A DNA stretch of 64,000 bases, taken from assembly GCF_024464655.1 (NCBI RefSeq), contig NZ_JANHAV010000006.1:1-64000 (forward strand). Direction: 5' to 3'. This stretch comes from Halobellus inordinatus (GTDB lineage Archaea > Halobacteriota > Halobacteria > Halobacteriales > Haloferacaceae). The notes beneath the pieces were generated by a model. The model was not told the DNA's origin. It saw only the letters and a list, made by a program, of their open reading frames with translations, and made no database searches. The translations under genes were made by a program, and so were the position numbers. Positions 1 to 8,078 of this stretch are shown in pieces (position 1 is the stretch's first letter; the number at the start of each line of letters is the position of its first letter).

Positions 1-497
1 GGGAGATCACCATATATCATTGCGTGGTCCGTTCGTGGTTCAGTGGACACCAGACAGGTGTCACCGAACCATCAAGGCTAACATCAGATCCCATCTGTAC
101 GGCGGACCGCAGGGGTGGAATCCTCATTCCGTGTCCGACTCAAGCGAAACGTCGGATGGGTATAAACCCATTGAATCCGTTTCGCCCCGCGGCGTCGATC
201 GCCACGGACGTCGGAATGCGAGCGCGGACGGAGTTCAACCGCCCGCAGTCGCGTAGTGTTCTTCGCATTACTGTCTGATGCGTGGGTTGTACTTAACCTC
301 GTTGATTCCGAACGATTTTCGAAAAATGGTGTTAGATATGTGTGTTCGTCTAACAACATCCTGGTAGTGTACGGTAGGCTGGACGTTCGACCACTTGGTA
401 TTTTGACGGGATCGACGACTGGTCACGCGCGAGCGCACGTGAAACAAGTAATTGGCAACGACCGACTCCCGGATAGCCGGAGACGAGCGAACCGACC
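1..497. other. Upstream region without a recognisable gene
   Basis: No reading frame here looks like a real protein: the short frames on both strands lack haloarchaeal acidic composition and have no recognisable motif. The stretch holds an imperfect inverted repeat (326-359), and its right end leads into the tbp promoter. The left edge of the window may cut off an upstream gene. Confidence 0.5.
326..359. repeat. Imperfect inverted repeat with 12-nt loop
   Basis: The arms ATGGTGTTAGA (326-336) and TCTAACAACAT (349-359) pair at 10 of 11 positions around a 12-nt loop. It lies about 190 bp before tbp. It could be a terminator of a gene left of the window, a regulatory hairpin or a small element remnant; the sequence does not decide. 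Confidence 0.4.
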
Positions 498-500
498 CTC

Positions 501-522
501 TTTATAACGGGGGCCTTTATAA
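501..522 (+). promoter_or_regulatory. Twin TATA boxes of the tbp promoter
   Basis: Two TTTATAA boxes lie at 501-507 and 516-522. With the usual TATA-to-start distance of about 26-27 bp, the nearer box places transcription start near 546, only a few bases before the ATG at 550, so an almost leaderless mRNA. The farther box would give a leader of about 20 nt. Confidence 0.6.
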
Positions 523-549
523 GGGAGGGCAGAGATAATCCGACAGAGT

Positions 550-1110
550 ATGAGTGCGCCGGCAGATTCCATCGAGATTCAGAACGTTGTCGCATCGACC
601 GGTATCGGCCAAGAGCTCGATCTCGAAGCTCTCGCCGAGGACCTCCCCGGAGCCGACTTCAACCCGGACAACTTCCCAGGGCTCGTCTACCGAACGCAGG
701 AGCCGAAGGCAGCGGCCCTGATCTTCCGTTCGGGGAAGATCGTCTGTACGGGCGCAAAGAGCATCGACGACGTCCACGAGGCGCTCGGAATTATCTTCGA
801 GAAGCTCCGTGGCCTCAGCATCCCGGTCGACGAGGACCCCGAGATCACCGTCCAGAACATCGTCTCCAGCGCCGACCTCGGTCACAACCTGAACCTAAAC
901 GCGCTCGCGATCGGTCTGGGCCTCGAAGACGTCGAGTACGAGCCCGAGCAGTTCCCCGGTCTCGTCTACCGGATGGACGAGCCCGAAGTCGTCATCCTGC
1001 TCTTCGGGTCCGGAAAGATCGTCATCACCGGCGGGAAGCGGACCGACGACGCGAAGACCGCCGTCGAAGAGATCGTCAAGCGCATCGACGATCTGGGCCT
1101 GCTCGGATAA
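550..1110 (+). CDS. tbp: TATA-box-binding protein
   Basis: General transcription factor that binds TATA boxes and recruits TFB and RNA polymerase. The 186 residues form the usual two direct-repeat TBP halves. Each begins with IxxIVxS-like text (IEIQNVVAS near residue 8, ITVQNIVSS near residue 99) and contains the FPGLVYR stirrup motif and the FxSGKIVxTGxK strand (RSGKIVCTGAK, GSGKIVITGGK). Length is normal for archaeal TBP. The protein is very acidic, as in halophiles. The promoter has two TATA boxes just upstream. Haloarchaea often carry several tbp copies, and this window alone cannot show whether this is the main one. Confidence 0.97.
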   Translation: MSAPADSIEIQNVVASTGIGQELDLEALAEDLPGADFNPDNFPGLVYRTQEPKAAALIFRSGKIVCTGAKSIDDVHEALGIIFEKLRGLSIPVDEDPEITVQNIVSSADLGHNLNLNALAIGLGLEDVEYEPEQFPGLVYRMDEPEVVILLFGSGKIVITGGKRTDDAKTAVEEIVKRIDDLGLLG

Positions 1111-1207
1111 CAGACTCGAACCGGAACGCAACGCGGCGGCCGCCGACGGGTGGGAGCCGACGAGGAGCGACAGCGTAATGACAGCTGCAGTATAACGTTT
1201 TGATCGA

Positions 1208-1984
1208 ATGACCGCGCGCGAGGATGTCGCGTTTTTGACCGGATCCGAGATCCGGATAGCCGTGCTACGAGCGCTTCGTTCGGGCGAGCACCGCCCGAGC
1301 GAACTGGCTGCGGAATGCTCGTGTGCCCGTGAGACCGCCCAGCGTGCGGTCACGGCGTTCGTCGAACGCGGGTGGGCCGAGAAGGTATCCACGAGCGACG
1401 GATATCGTCTCACGCGTGCGGGGGAACTCGTCGCGAGAAGTTACGACGAGTTCGAGGAGTGTATGGACGTCGCCAACCGCTTCGAACATCTCCTCTCGAA
1501 TCTGCGTGGGACCGCCGAGGAGATAGAGTGTGAGACGCTATCGGGGACGACGTACGCCCAGTCGACAGCGGAGAATCCGCACGCACCTATCGACCGGTTT
1601 CTCGCCATTGTGGGAGACGAACCCGTAGAGCAGTTCCGTGGGGTTACACCGATCGTGAGCCGCGTTTTCAACGAGGCTGCTGGCAGCGTCATCGGACCGG
1701 AGACCCAGGTGGAACTAATCGTCGATAAGGACGTGCTGCAGACCTCCGCTACGGAGTATCCGGAGTCGCTCGAGCGGGCGAAAGGCCTGGACGGATTCAC
1801 GCTGTACGTGTCACAGGAGCCGCTGGAGTTCGGACTCCTCCTCGTCGACGGACACGCCTATCTGGGTGCCTACGACGAGCACGGAAACCTCGTTGCGAGT
1901 GCGGACAGTGCAGAAGCCGGGTTCGTCGAGTGGGTGACTGAGGCGTTCGCACGCGTTCGAGCGAACGCGACAGAGTGGGACTAA
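1208..1984 (+). CDS. Helix-turn-helix transcriptional regulator (FilR1/DUF1724-like)
   Basis: Predicted 258-residue DNA-binding regulator. Residues 1-75 form a winged helix-turn-helix (VLRALRSGEHRPSELAAECSCAR, then RAVTAFVERGWAEKV and a DGYRLTRAGEL wing). The remaining ~180 residues resemble the FilR1 (DUF1724) effector domain common in haloarchaeal regulators, with an EPLEFGLLLVDGHAYLGAYDEHGNL segment typical of it. A TATA-like ATAAC element lies about 18 bp before the start. It is transcribed alone and ends 80 bp before the Orc-like gene, so it could regulate that locus, but nothing in the sequence proves it. Confidence 0.8.
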   Translation: MTAREDVAFLTGSEIRIAVLRALRSGEHRPSELAAECSCARETAQRAVTAFVERGWAEKVSTSDGYRLTRAGELVARSYDEFEECMDVANRFEHLLSNLRGTAEEIECETLSGTTYAQSTAENPHAPIDRFLAIVGDEPVEQFRGVTPIVSRVFNEAAGSVIGPETQVELIVDKDVLQTSATEYPESLERAKGLDGFTLYVSQEPLEFGLLLVDGHAYLGAYDEHGNLVASADSAEAGFVEWVTEAFARVRANATEWD

Positions 1985-2064
1985 ATCCGGAGAAATCGCC
2001 CTGCAACCGGGAAAAAGTGTTTTACCCACACTCCCGTGTATACTGCATAGCGTCAGAGAGTCCT

Positions 2065-3216
2065 ATGGATCTCACAGAACGCATCGAACGCCGCCGAAAC
2101 CGGAGCAGCAACAACGAGCTTATCGTCGATCGCGACTCGCTGAATCCCGCGATGCATCTCTCCGAGCCGGTCGGCCGAGAAACCCTCTTCGAGGCCTTAC
2201 TGGACGCGATCGACCCACTTTTCGATCACGCCGTGCCGCCGAACACCTACGTCTGGGGTCCACAGGGCTCCGGAAAGTCGGCCATCGTGACCGCGCTCGT
2301 ATCGGTGCTCGATACGGAGATGAGTGCCCACGACCCGTTCTACACTGCCACCCGGAGCGGAAGCGACCGCGACGACGTCCGTGTCGTCTATCTCGACGCA
2401 CGGCGGGCCGCGAGCCGCTTTCGACTCTATCGGGAGCTGCTCGACAGTCTCCTCGTAGAGTCGGTCCCGAGACGCGGGGTGAGCACCGATGCGCTGCGCG
2501 AGCGGATCGAGACTGTCACGGCCGCGAGCGAAACCGTACTGGTCGCCGTCGATCACCTCGGAGAACAGACGACAGTCGATCTGGCGGACCTCTATACGTT
2601 CTTCGAGCCGTTCGAAGACCTCGCGTGGATCGGTGTCGGCCGGACGTCGCCCGAGAAACTGTCGCTCCCACTGCCGGAACAGCAGATCCACGTGCCCGCG
2701 TACACGTACGAACTCGTCGACATCCTGACAGTCCGCGGGTCCAGAGGGCTCTCACAGACACTCGATCACGTTCACGCACAGCGACTTGCAGACTGGGCCG
2801 ACGGCGACGCTCACAACGCGCTCGCGGCCCTGTTCCTCGCCGCGAGCAACGCGGAAACCGACGGGGCAACGCGGCTCCGCGACGAGGACATCGACGCCGG
2901 GAGAGCGGCCGTACCGAGAGACGGCGTCCCGATCGGGCAAGTGCTGGCACTCTCGGACAACGAACGACTGGTTCTCGACCAGCTACTGGAACTCTCACTC
3001 GACGGCGAGGCGCGGATCGAGACCGCGGCCGAGCAGATCGCCGAGCGGACCGACCTGACTCACGGGACGGTCAAACGACTACTGTACGAACTCGCGCAGT
3101 TCGGCGTTCTGGAACGGCGGGAAGTCTCCGTCGGCGCCCAGGTGGCCGGGCGACGACCGAGCGGCGTCGCGCTGAACTTCGCCCCCCGACTGCTTACCGC
3201 ACTGCAAGGCGGATGA
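2065..3216 (+). CDS. Degenerate Orc1/Cdc6-like AAA ATPase with C-terminal winged helix
   Basis: A 383-residue protein of Orc1/Cdc6 architecture: AAA domain, then a winged helix (about 295-383). Walker A is intact (GPQGSGKS, 65-72). The Walker B position reads VLVAVDHL (158-165), with His164 where the family has the catalytic Glu. Sensor 1 reads GVGRTS instead of an Asn-type motif, and the sensor-2 region reads GDAH (247-250) instead of GDAR. It may therefore bind but not hydrolyse ATP. I chose the ATG at 2065; a longer in-frame start at 1975 would overlap the preceding gene. Its stop overlaps the kinase start (ATGA), so the two are co-translated. This suggests a regulator rather than a replication initiator, but that is inference. 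Confidence 0.75.
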   Translation: MDLTERIERRRNRSSNNELIVDRDSLNPAMHLSEPVGRETLFEALLDAIDPLFDHAVPPNTYVWGPQGSGKSAIVTALVSVLDTEMSAHDPFYTATRSGSDRDDVRVVYLDARRAASRFRLYRELLDSLLVESVPRRGVSTDALRERIETVTAASETVLVAVDHLGEQTTVDLADLYTFFEPFEDLAWIGVGRTSPEKLSLPLPEQQIHVPAYTYELVDILTVRGSRGLSQTLDHVHAQRLADWADGDAHNALAALFLAASNAETDGATRLRDEDIDAGRAAVPRDGVPIGQVLALSDNERLVLDQLLELSLDGEARIETAAEQIAERTDLTHGTVKRLLYELAQFGVLERREVSVGAQVAGRRPSGVALNFAPRLLTALQGG

Positions 3217-4787
3217 GCACGACCTACATCGGCGCGCTGGATCAGGGGACGAGCGGAACCAGATTCGTCGTCTTCGACGAACGCGGCGATCCGACCTCGG
3301 AGGCGTTCACCAGTCATCGTCCGACGACACGCGAGGGCGACCGCGTCGAGTACGACCCCCTCAAACTGTGGGGCTGTGCGACCGACGCGATCCGGCGCGG
3401 ACTGGTGCAGGCCGATGTCGACTCGGCGAGGGCGCTGCGTGCGCTCGGCGTGTCGAGTCAGCGCCAGACGGTGCTGCTGTGGGAGGCGGAGTCCGGAACG
3501 CCGGTCACGAACGCGATCAGTTGGCGCGACCGGCGGACGACCGAGCAGATCACGGAGCTGACTGACGAGGAGCGGCGGTTGATCCGCGAGCGAACCGGGC
3601 TCGAACCGGACCCGTACTTCGCCGCGCCCAACGCCAAATGGCTCCTCGATCACGGTCGCGGTCGGTGCGGCGACGAAGGCGACCGCCACGAAGGGGGCAG
3701 CAGCCGTCTGCACCGCGGCAGTGACGACCAGAGCGGCCTCCGTGAACGGGCGGAAGCCGGCGAGGTGCTTCTCGGCACCGTCGACTCGTGGCTCCTCTAC
3801 AATCTCACGGGCACACACGCGACGGACGTCACCAACGCTGCCCAGACGATGCTGTTCGACATCCACGAGTTGCAGTGGGACGACGACCTCTTGGACCTGT
3901 TCGACGTGCCGCGAGCGGCGTTGCCTGCGGTACACGCTTCCAGCGACCCGTCGGGGTTCGGCACGACCGATCCGAACGGGATCCTCAACGCTGCCGTTCC
4001 CGTGACGGGCGTGATGGGCGACCAGCAAGCGGCGCTCCTCGGACGAGTCGCGTGCGGCGAGGGCGACGCCAAAGTCACCTACGGAACGGGGAATTTCTTC
4101 CTCCAGAACACCGGGAGCGATCCGGTCGCGGCCGACGGCGACCTTCTGACGACGATCTGGTTTCAGCGGGCGGGTGCGGAACCACGCTACGGGCTCGAAG
4201 GGCCGGTATTCGCCACGGGCGCGGTGTTGGAGTGGCTCCGGACGATCGGGCTGCTCGAAGACGCGAGCGGACTCGCAGAACTCGATAGCACGGAGTCGCC
4301 GGGAGATCTGCAGCTCGTTCCGGGCTTCGGCGGTCTCGGTGCACCCCACTGGGTGCCGGACCTCCGGGCGGGAGTGTTCGGGCTACGCAGAGAAACCGAC
4401 CCCGACGACGTACTGCGAGCGGCCGTGGAGGCGATCGCGTTCGGGACGCGGACAGTCCTCGAAACGGCCGAAGCCACGACTGGAATCGAACAGCGTCCCC
4501 TCCTCGTCGACGGCGGCGCAATCCAGGACGACGAGTTCGCGCAGTGGCAGGCGGATCTCCTCGATCGGCGACTGGTTCGCTCGAGCGTGACGCAGACGAC
4601 GGCGTTGGGCGCGGGATTCGCGGCGGGTCTCGCGACAGGCGTGTGGGATTCGCTCGACGACCTCGCGCCCTGTCAACCGACCGGGCGGGCGTTCACGCCG
4701 TCCGGGGACGCGAGTGCAGTCGAGACGGCGTACCAGAACTGGGGCGACGTCGTCGACGCCGTCGTCAGGTGCCACGGCATGCGGTAA
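3213..4787 (+). CDS. FGGY-family kinase, glycerol-kinase-like
   Basis: ATP-dependent sugar/polyol kinase of 524 residues, closest in pattern to GlpK. It has the N-terminal phosphate motif GALDQGTSGTR, ISWRDRRT, the DPYFAAPNAKW segment, GVMGDQQAALLGR (catalytic Asp of GDQQ), YGTGNFF and the FGGLGAPHW signature. Two departures from GlpK stand out. The substrate-binding Arg-Glu pair (R83/E84 in E. coli) is Arg84-Gln85 here, and a Gly/Arg/His-rich insertion of about 28 residues follows KWLLDH (near residue 148). Both could mean a substrate other than glycerol. The ATG at 3213 overlaps the Orc-like gene's stop. Downstream lie an ABC importer, a demethylase and a phosphatase. Confidence 0.85.
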   Translation: MSTTYIGALDQGTSGTRFVVFDERGDPTSEAFTSHRPTTREGDRVEYDPLKLWGCATDAIRRGLVQADVDSARALRALGVSSQRQTVLLWEAESGTPVTNAISWRDRRTTEQITELTDEERRLIRERTGLEPDPYFAAPNAKWLLDHGRGRCGDEGDRHEGGSSRLHRGSDDQSGLRERAEAGEVLLGTVDSWLLYNLTGTHATDVTNAAQTMLFDIHELQWDDDLLDLFDVPRAALPAVHASSDPSGFGTTDPNGILNAAVPVTGVMGDQQAALLGRVACGEGDAKVTYGTGNFFLQNTGSDPVAADGDLLTTIWFQRAGAEPRYGLEGPVFATGAVLEWLRTIGLLEDASGLAELDSTESPGDLQLVPGFGGLGAPHWVPDLRAGVFGLRRETDPDDVLRAAVEAIAFGTRTVLETAEATTGIEQRPLLVDGGAIQDDEFAQWQADLLDRRLVRSSVTQTTALGAGFAAGLATGVWDSLDDLAPCQPTGRAFTPSGDASAVETAYQNWGDVVDAVVRCHGMR

Positions 4788-5040
4788 TATTTATCTTCGA
4801 TAGGCAAGCCACGAATAATCTATTTAGAAGGGGATGTTCCACTCGATAGAAGTTCCAAGACGGTTTTAGATGCATACACTGGATCAGTAGCAGGCGGAGC
4901 ACGGCAACGCGAGCAATCCTCAAGACAGCCGACTGCCGCAAAATATCGTCCGGTAACATTGTGTACTGAACGAATAAATGACCGTCTCAGCGATTAATAG
5001 CGCTATTTTCGGAGATGCCGAGTAACATACACCTATGTAT
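4788..5040. other. AT-rich intergenic region, no gene
   Basis: About 250 bp between the kinase and the importer operon. It is much richer in A/T than its surroundings and has no plausible reading frame. It contains ATTAATAGCGCTATTTT, an interrupted palindrome at about 4993-5009, and leads into the TATA-like element at 5041-5050. Confidence 0.5.
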
Positions 5041-5050
5041 TATATTTATT
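5041..5050 (+). promoter_or_regulatory. TATA box of the ABC importer operon
   Basis: TATATTTATT lies 60 bp before the proposed start. It predicts transcription start near 5072, inside the 39-bp motif at 5053-5091, so a protein bound there would block initiation. Confidence 0.5.
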
Positions 5051-5052
5051 CA

Positions 5053-5091
5053 CCAAAGATTTATTGCAATTTCTCGTCAATACCTTTATTG
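5053..5091. promoter_or_regulatory. Candidate operator, copy 1 of a shared 39-bp motif
   Basis: This stretch and 10637-10675 agree at about 31 positions, with one compensating gap. Shared blocks in order are CCAAAGAT, TATTG, AATTT, TCAAT and CTTTATTG. Within it are the 8-bp palindrome ATTGCAAT (5063-5070) and the inverted repeat CAAT-N6-ATTG (5078-5091), also present in copy 2. It lies between the TATA box and the start of the importer operon, the place expected for a repressor site. Confidence 0.55.
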
Positions 5092-5109
5092 CTGGTAGCT
5101 ATGTTCTCA

Positions 5110-6318
5110 ATGAAAGACTCCGCGACGCGACGCAAGATCCTCGCATCGGGCGGTGCAGTCCTCGGCGGGAGTCTCGCTGGGTGCCTCAGTGGCGGCGACA
5201 GTGGAAGCGGTACTGGGGACGGCGACACCGGCGGGACGACGGGTACGGGAGGCGACGGCACCTCTGGGGGGAGCGGGAGTTGCTCGGGTGAGACCTACGA
5301 GGTCGGCTACGGCGACTCCCAGACGACCGTCTGTTCGGACGCTTTCCCGACCGACGAGAAACTGTACGTGTACGCGGTTCAGTCGGGGTGGATGAACTGG
5401 CCGGAGGTAATGCAAGCGTTCAAAGAGCAGTACGGCGTCCAGCTCAACGACGACGACCGGTCGTCGGGTGAGGCGCTACAGGACGCCCGCTCGCACGCGC
5501 AGAACCCCACGCACTCGGCGTTCAACGGCGGGTACACCTACGCAATCCAGGCGATGCAGGACGGATTGACTCAGGCGTACAAGCCGGCGAACTGGGACAA
5601 AGTCCCCGACAGCGCGAAGACCGACAACGGCCACTGTACGGGGACGCGGAAGGTGACGACGGCGCTCACCTACCGGAAGGACCTCTTCGAGGAGCGCGGA
5701 CTCGACGAACCGCAGACCTGGGAGGACCTGAAGCACCCAGACATTATGCAGGACCTCGCGCTGCAGACGCCGCAGGCGGCCGTCGGGCTCGCAGCGGCCC
5801 TCTCGATCAACAACGCCTACGGCGGGTCCCTCGACGACGTCCAACCGGTGATCGACTACTACAACGAGATCCAGGAAGGGGGTGCGGAGTTCACCGACAA
5901 CTTCCTGGCGCAGTTCACGAGCGGCGAGTACGGCTCGTTCATCCGCTACGACTACTCGGGGCTGGATCTGAAGTACAACGTCGAGGACATCGCCGAGGAG
6001 AACGTCGGCGTCGCGCTCCTCGAAGGGCCGAACGGGGAGGCCGGCGCGTTCAACGCGCTGTACGGCTACGCGATGCTGGCGAACGCACCGAATCCAGAGG
6101 CGGTGAAGAAATTCATGGACTACGTGCTCTCGCTGGAAGGCCAGCGGAAGTTCCTCAAGGCGTACGCGCGGCCGATCCGGGCCTCGGAGATGGATATGCC
6201 CGACGAATTCCCGCCGCAGAGCCGATACGACAAGACACAGTTCACTGTCGATCAGTCGGCGCTGGTCGAAAACCAGGAGACGATCATCCAGGACATCACG
6301 CGCGGAGCCAGCCTGTAA
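5110..6318 (+). CDS. ABC importer substrate-binding lipoprotein (AfuA/PotD-like)
   Basis: Extracellular solute-binding protein. The N-terminus is a Tat lipoprotein signal: twin arginine in SATRRKILASGG, hydrophobic core, lipobox LAGC, then a Gly/Ser/Thr linker typical of haloarchaeal lipoproteins. The mature part has the family-1 binding-protein fold pattern (LTYRKDLFEERGLDEPQTWEDL, then LEGQRKFLKAYARPIR). I used the ATG at 5110; 5101 is an in-frame alternative three codons earlier. It is first of four genes: two permeases and an ATPase follow within 3 bp or with overlap. The family includes polyamine, iron and sugar/glycerol-phosphate binders, so the substrate cannot be read from the sequence. 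The neighbouring kinase and phosphatase favour a polyol or phosphorylated compound (inference). Confidence 0.88.
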   Translation: MKDSATRRKILASGGAVLGGSLAGCLSGGDSGSGTGDGDTGGTTGTGGDGTSGGSGSCSGETYEVGYGDSQTTVCSDAFPTDEKLYVYAVQSGWMNWPEVMQAFKEQYGVQLNDDDRSSGEALQDARSHAQNPTHSAFNGGYTYAIQAMQDGLTQAYKPANWDKVPDSAKTDNGHCTGTRKVTTALTYRKDLFEERGLDEPQTWEDLKHPDIMQDLALQTPQAAVGLAAALSINNAYGGSLDDVQPVIDYYNEIQEGGAEFTDNFLAQFTSGEYGSFIRYDYSGLDLKYNVEDIAEENVGVALLEGPNGEAGAFNALYGYAMLANAPNPEAVKKFMDYVLSLEGQRKFLKAYARPIRASEMDMPDEFPPQSRYDKTQFTVDQSALVENQETIIQDITRGASL

Positions 6319-6321
6319 GCG

Positions 6322-7245
6322 ATGGCGGCCGATCAAGTATCGATGGGCACGCGGGCGACGGGTGCAGTCCGGACCGCCGTCGGATCGGTAGTGTCCCCGA
6401 CGTCCGAGCGACAGCGGGAGATACGGCGCATCGTCGCCCTCTGTCTGCCGTTCTCTGTGCTCTTGGTGTTCTCCGGCGTCTTCCCGCTGACGGAGATGTT
6501 TCGAATCAGTTTCTCCGAAAGTCGGCTCGTGACCGAGGGCTTCACCCTCGAGTACTATCGGACGATGGTGAACGATCCGTACTATCGGAACATCGCCTTC
6601 AACACGCTGTGGTTCGCGGCCGCGACGACGGTCGCGTCGATCAGCATCGCCGTCCCCGTGGCGCACGCGCTCGAAAAGTACGCGCTCCCCGCGAAGTCGG
6701 TGATCCTGACGATCCTGTCGTTCCCGAACAGCCTCCCCGGGATCGTCGCGGCGTTTATGATCATCATCCTGTTCGGAAACACGGGCGTGTTCACCAACCT
6801 CCTCGCGTTCCTGTCGGGGCAATCGCGGATCGACGTTGCCATCTCGACAGGCGTGTTGGGGCTGTTCTTCGCGTACCTCTACTCGATGATCCCGCGCGCG
6901 CTCCTGTTGCTCCGTGGAACCTACTCGGAGATTAACACGGACGCCGAGGAGGCGGCCCGCGTGTTGGGAGCGACGCCCCTCCAGACGTTCCGCTACGTGA
7001 CGCTCCCGCAGATCAAACCGGGTTTGATCGGCGCGTTCATCCTCGTGTTCCGGACCGGACTCGCCATCTTCGGAACCGTCCTGATCCTGAAGGGGCTGCT
7101 CGTCTGGACGCTCCAGATCGACCGTGAACTCGCCCAGGGCTTCAACATCGCGCAGGCCTCGGCGATGGCGACGATCTGGTTCGTCTTTGTGTTCGGGTTC
7201 ACGGTGTTCGCACTTCGGTACACCAGTGCGGAGGTGAGCATATGA
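6322..7245 (+). CDS. ABC importer permease, first subunit
   Basis: Integral membrane subunit of 307 residues with about six hydrophobic segments. The cytoplasmic EAA loop (EAARVLGATPLQTFRYVTLPQIKPGLIGAF) is clear near residue 213 and contacts the ATPase. The N-terminal ~35 residues are polar. It starts 3 bp after the binding-protein stop and overlaps the second permease by the ATGA arrangement, so subunit levels are translationally coupled. The pattern fits the PotB/FbpB-type binding-protein-dependent transport family. Confidence 0.88.
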   Translation: MAADQVSMGTRATGAVRTAVGSVVSPTSERQREIRRIVALCLPFSVLLVFSGVFPLTEMFRISFSESRLVTEGFTLEYYRTMVNDPYYRNIAFNTLWFAAATTVASISIAVPVAHALEKYALPAKSVILTILSFPNSLPGIVAAFMIIILFGNTGVFTNLLAFLSGQSRIDVAISTGVLGLFFAYLYSMIPRALLLLRGTYSEINTDAEEAARVLGATPLQTFRYVTLPQIKPGLIGAFILVFRTGLAIFGTVLILKGLLVWTLQIDRELAQGFNIAQASAMATIWFVFVFGFTVFALRYTSAEVSI

Positions 7246-8075
7246 CCGAACGATTCCAACGGGGCAGCCTCTCTGCCCGCTTCGGCCGGCCAGTCGTCAA
7301 ACTCGTGTTGGTGCTGACGCTCGTCTTCCTCGCGTTCCCGGTCGTGATGACGTTCGTCAGTTCGTTCGCCTCCGATTGGTTCGGCGTCTTCCCCAGCGGC
7401 TTCGTCACGATACAGAACTGGGAAGACGTCATCGTCGGTACCGGCGTCGGTGCCGACGTCGCAGTCGGGTCCTCGCTGGCGTACAGTACCGGGCTCGCTC
7501 TCGGTGGAGTCGTCATCAACCTCATCGTCGGCGTGCCGATCGCGTACGCGGTCGCACGCTACGACTTCTGGGGGCGAGACTGGGTCAACGTCTTCGCGAT
7601 TCTCCCGCTGGCGCCCGGGATCATCCTGGGTGTGGCCTTCCTCCGGACGTACCCGGACCTCTCGACGTCCGGCATCGCCCTGATTATCGGCTACTCGCTA
7701 CTGAAAGCACCGTATATGGTGATGGCGGTGCAGTCGAGTTTTCAGTCGATGGATCTCCAACAGATCGAAGAGAGCGCCCGCTCGCTCGGTGCGTCGTGGC
7801 CGCGCACGTTCCTCACGGTGATCGTCCCGAACGCCCGGACGGGCATCATCGCCGGCTCGATCATCTCCTGGACGCTCGCGGCCGCGGAGTTCAACTTCTC
7901 GTACATCGTCTACTCTCGCGGGACGCCGCCGCTCGCGATCTTCCTGTTCAACAACATCACGAACGCCTCGTTCCTGAACGCGGCCGCGGCCGTCTCGGTG
8001 TTCTTCCTGCTCATCGCACTGGTCACGGTCTCGCTGCAGATCGTCGGTAACAGAGGGACGATTCGGAGGGTCTAA
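7242..8075 (+). CDS. ABC importer permease, second subunit
   Basis: Second membrane subunit, 277 residues, about six transmembrane segments. The EAA-type loop reads EESARSLGASWPRTFLTVIVPNARTGIIAG (near residue 179). It resembles PotC-type permeases. Its ATG lies within the stop of the first permease and its own stop is 3 bp before the ATPase gene, so it belongs to the same operon. Substrate unknown, as for the binding protein. Confidence 0.88.
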   Translation: MTERFQRGSLSARFGRPVVKLVLVLTLVFLAFPVVMTFVSSFASDWFGVFPSGFVTIQNWEDVIVGTGVGADVAVGSSLAYSTGLALGGVVINLIVGVPIAYAVARYDFWGRDWVNVFAILPLAPGIILGVAFLRTYPDLSTSGIALIIGYSLLKAPYMVMAVQSSFQSMDLQQIEESARSLGASWPRTFLTVIVPNARTGIIAGSIISWTLAAAEFNFSYIVYSRGTPPLAIFLFNNITNASFLNAAAAVSVFFLLIALVTVSLQIVGNRGTIRRV

Positions 8076-8078
8076 CGA

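Noticed and set aside
2625-3212. A longer start for the glycerol-kinase-like gene, giving 720 residues
   Set aside because: The extra 196 residues are Arg/Pro-rich and lie in another frame of the Orc-like gene. The kinase homology starts exactly at 3213.
3060-6822. Long minus-strand frames (3060-4349 and 5476-6822)
   Set aside because: They are shadows of the kinase and of the importer genes, without motifs and with Arg/Val-rich translation.
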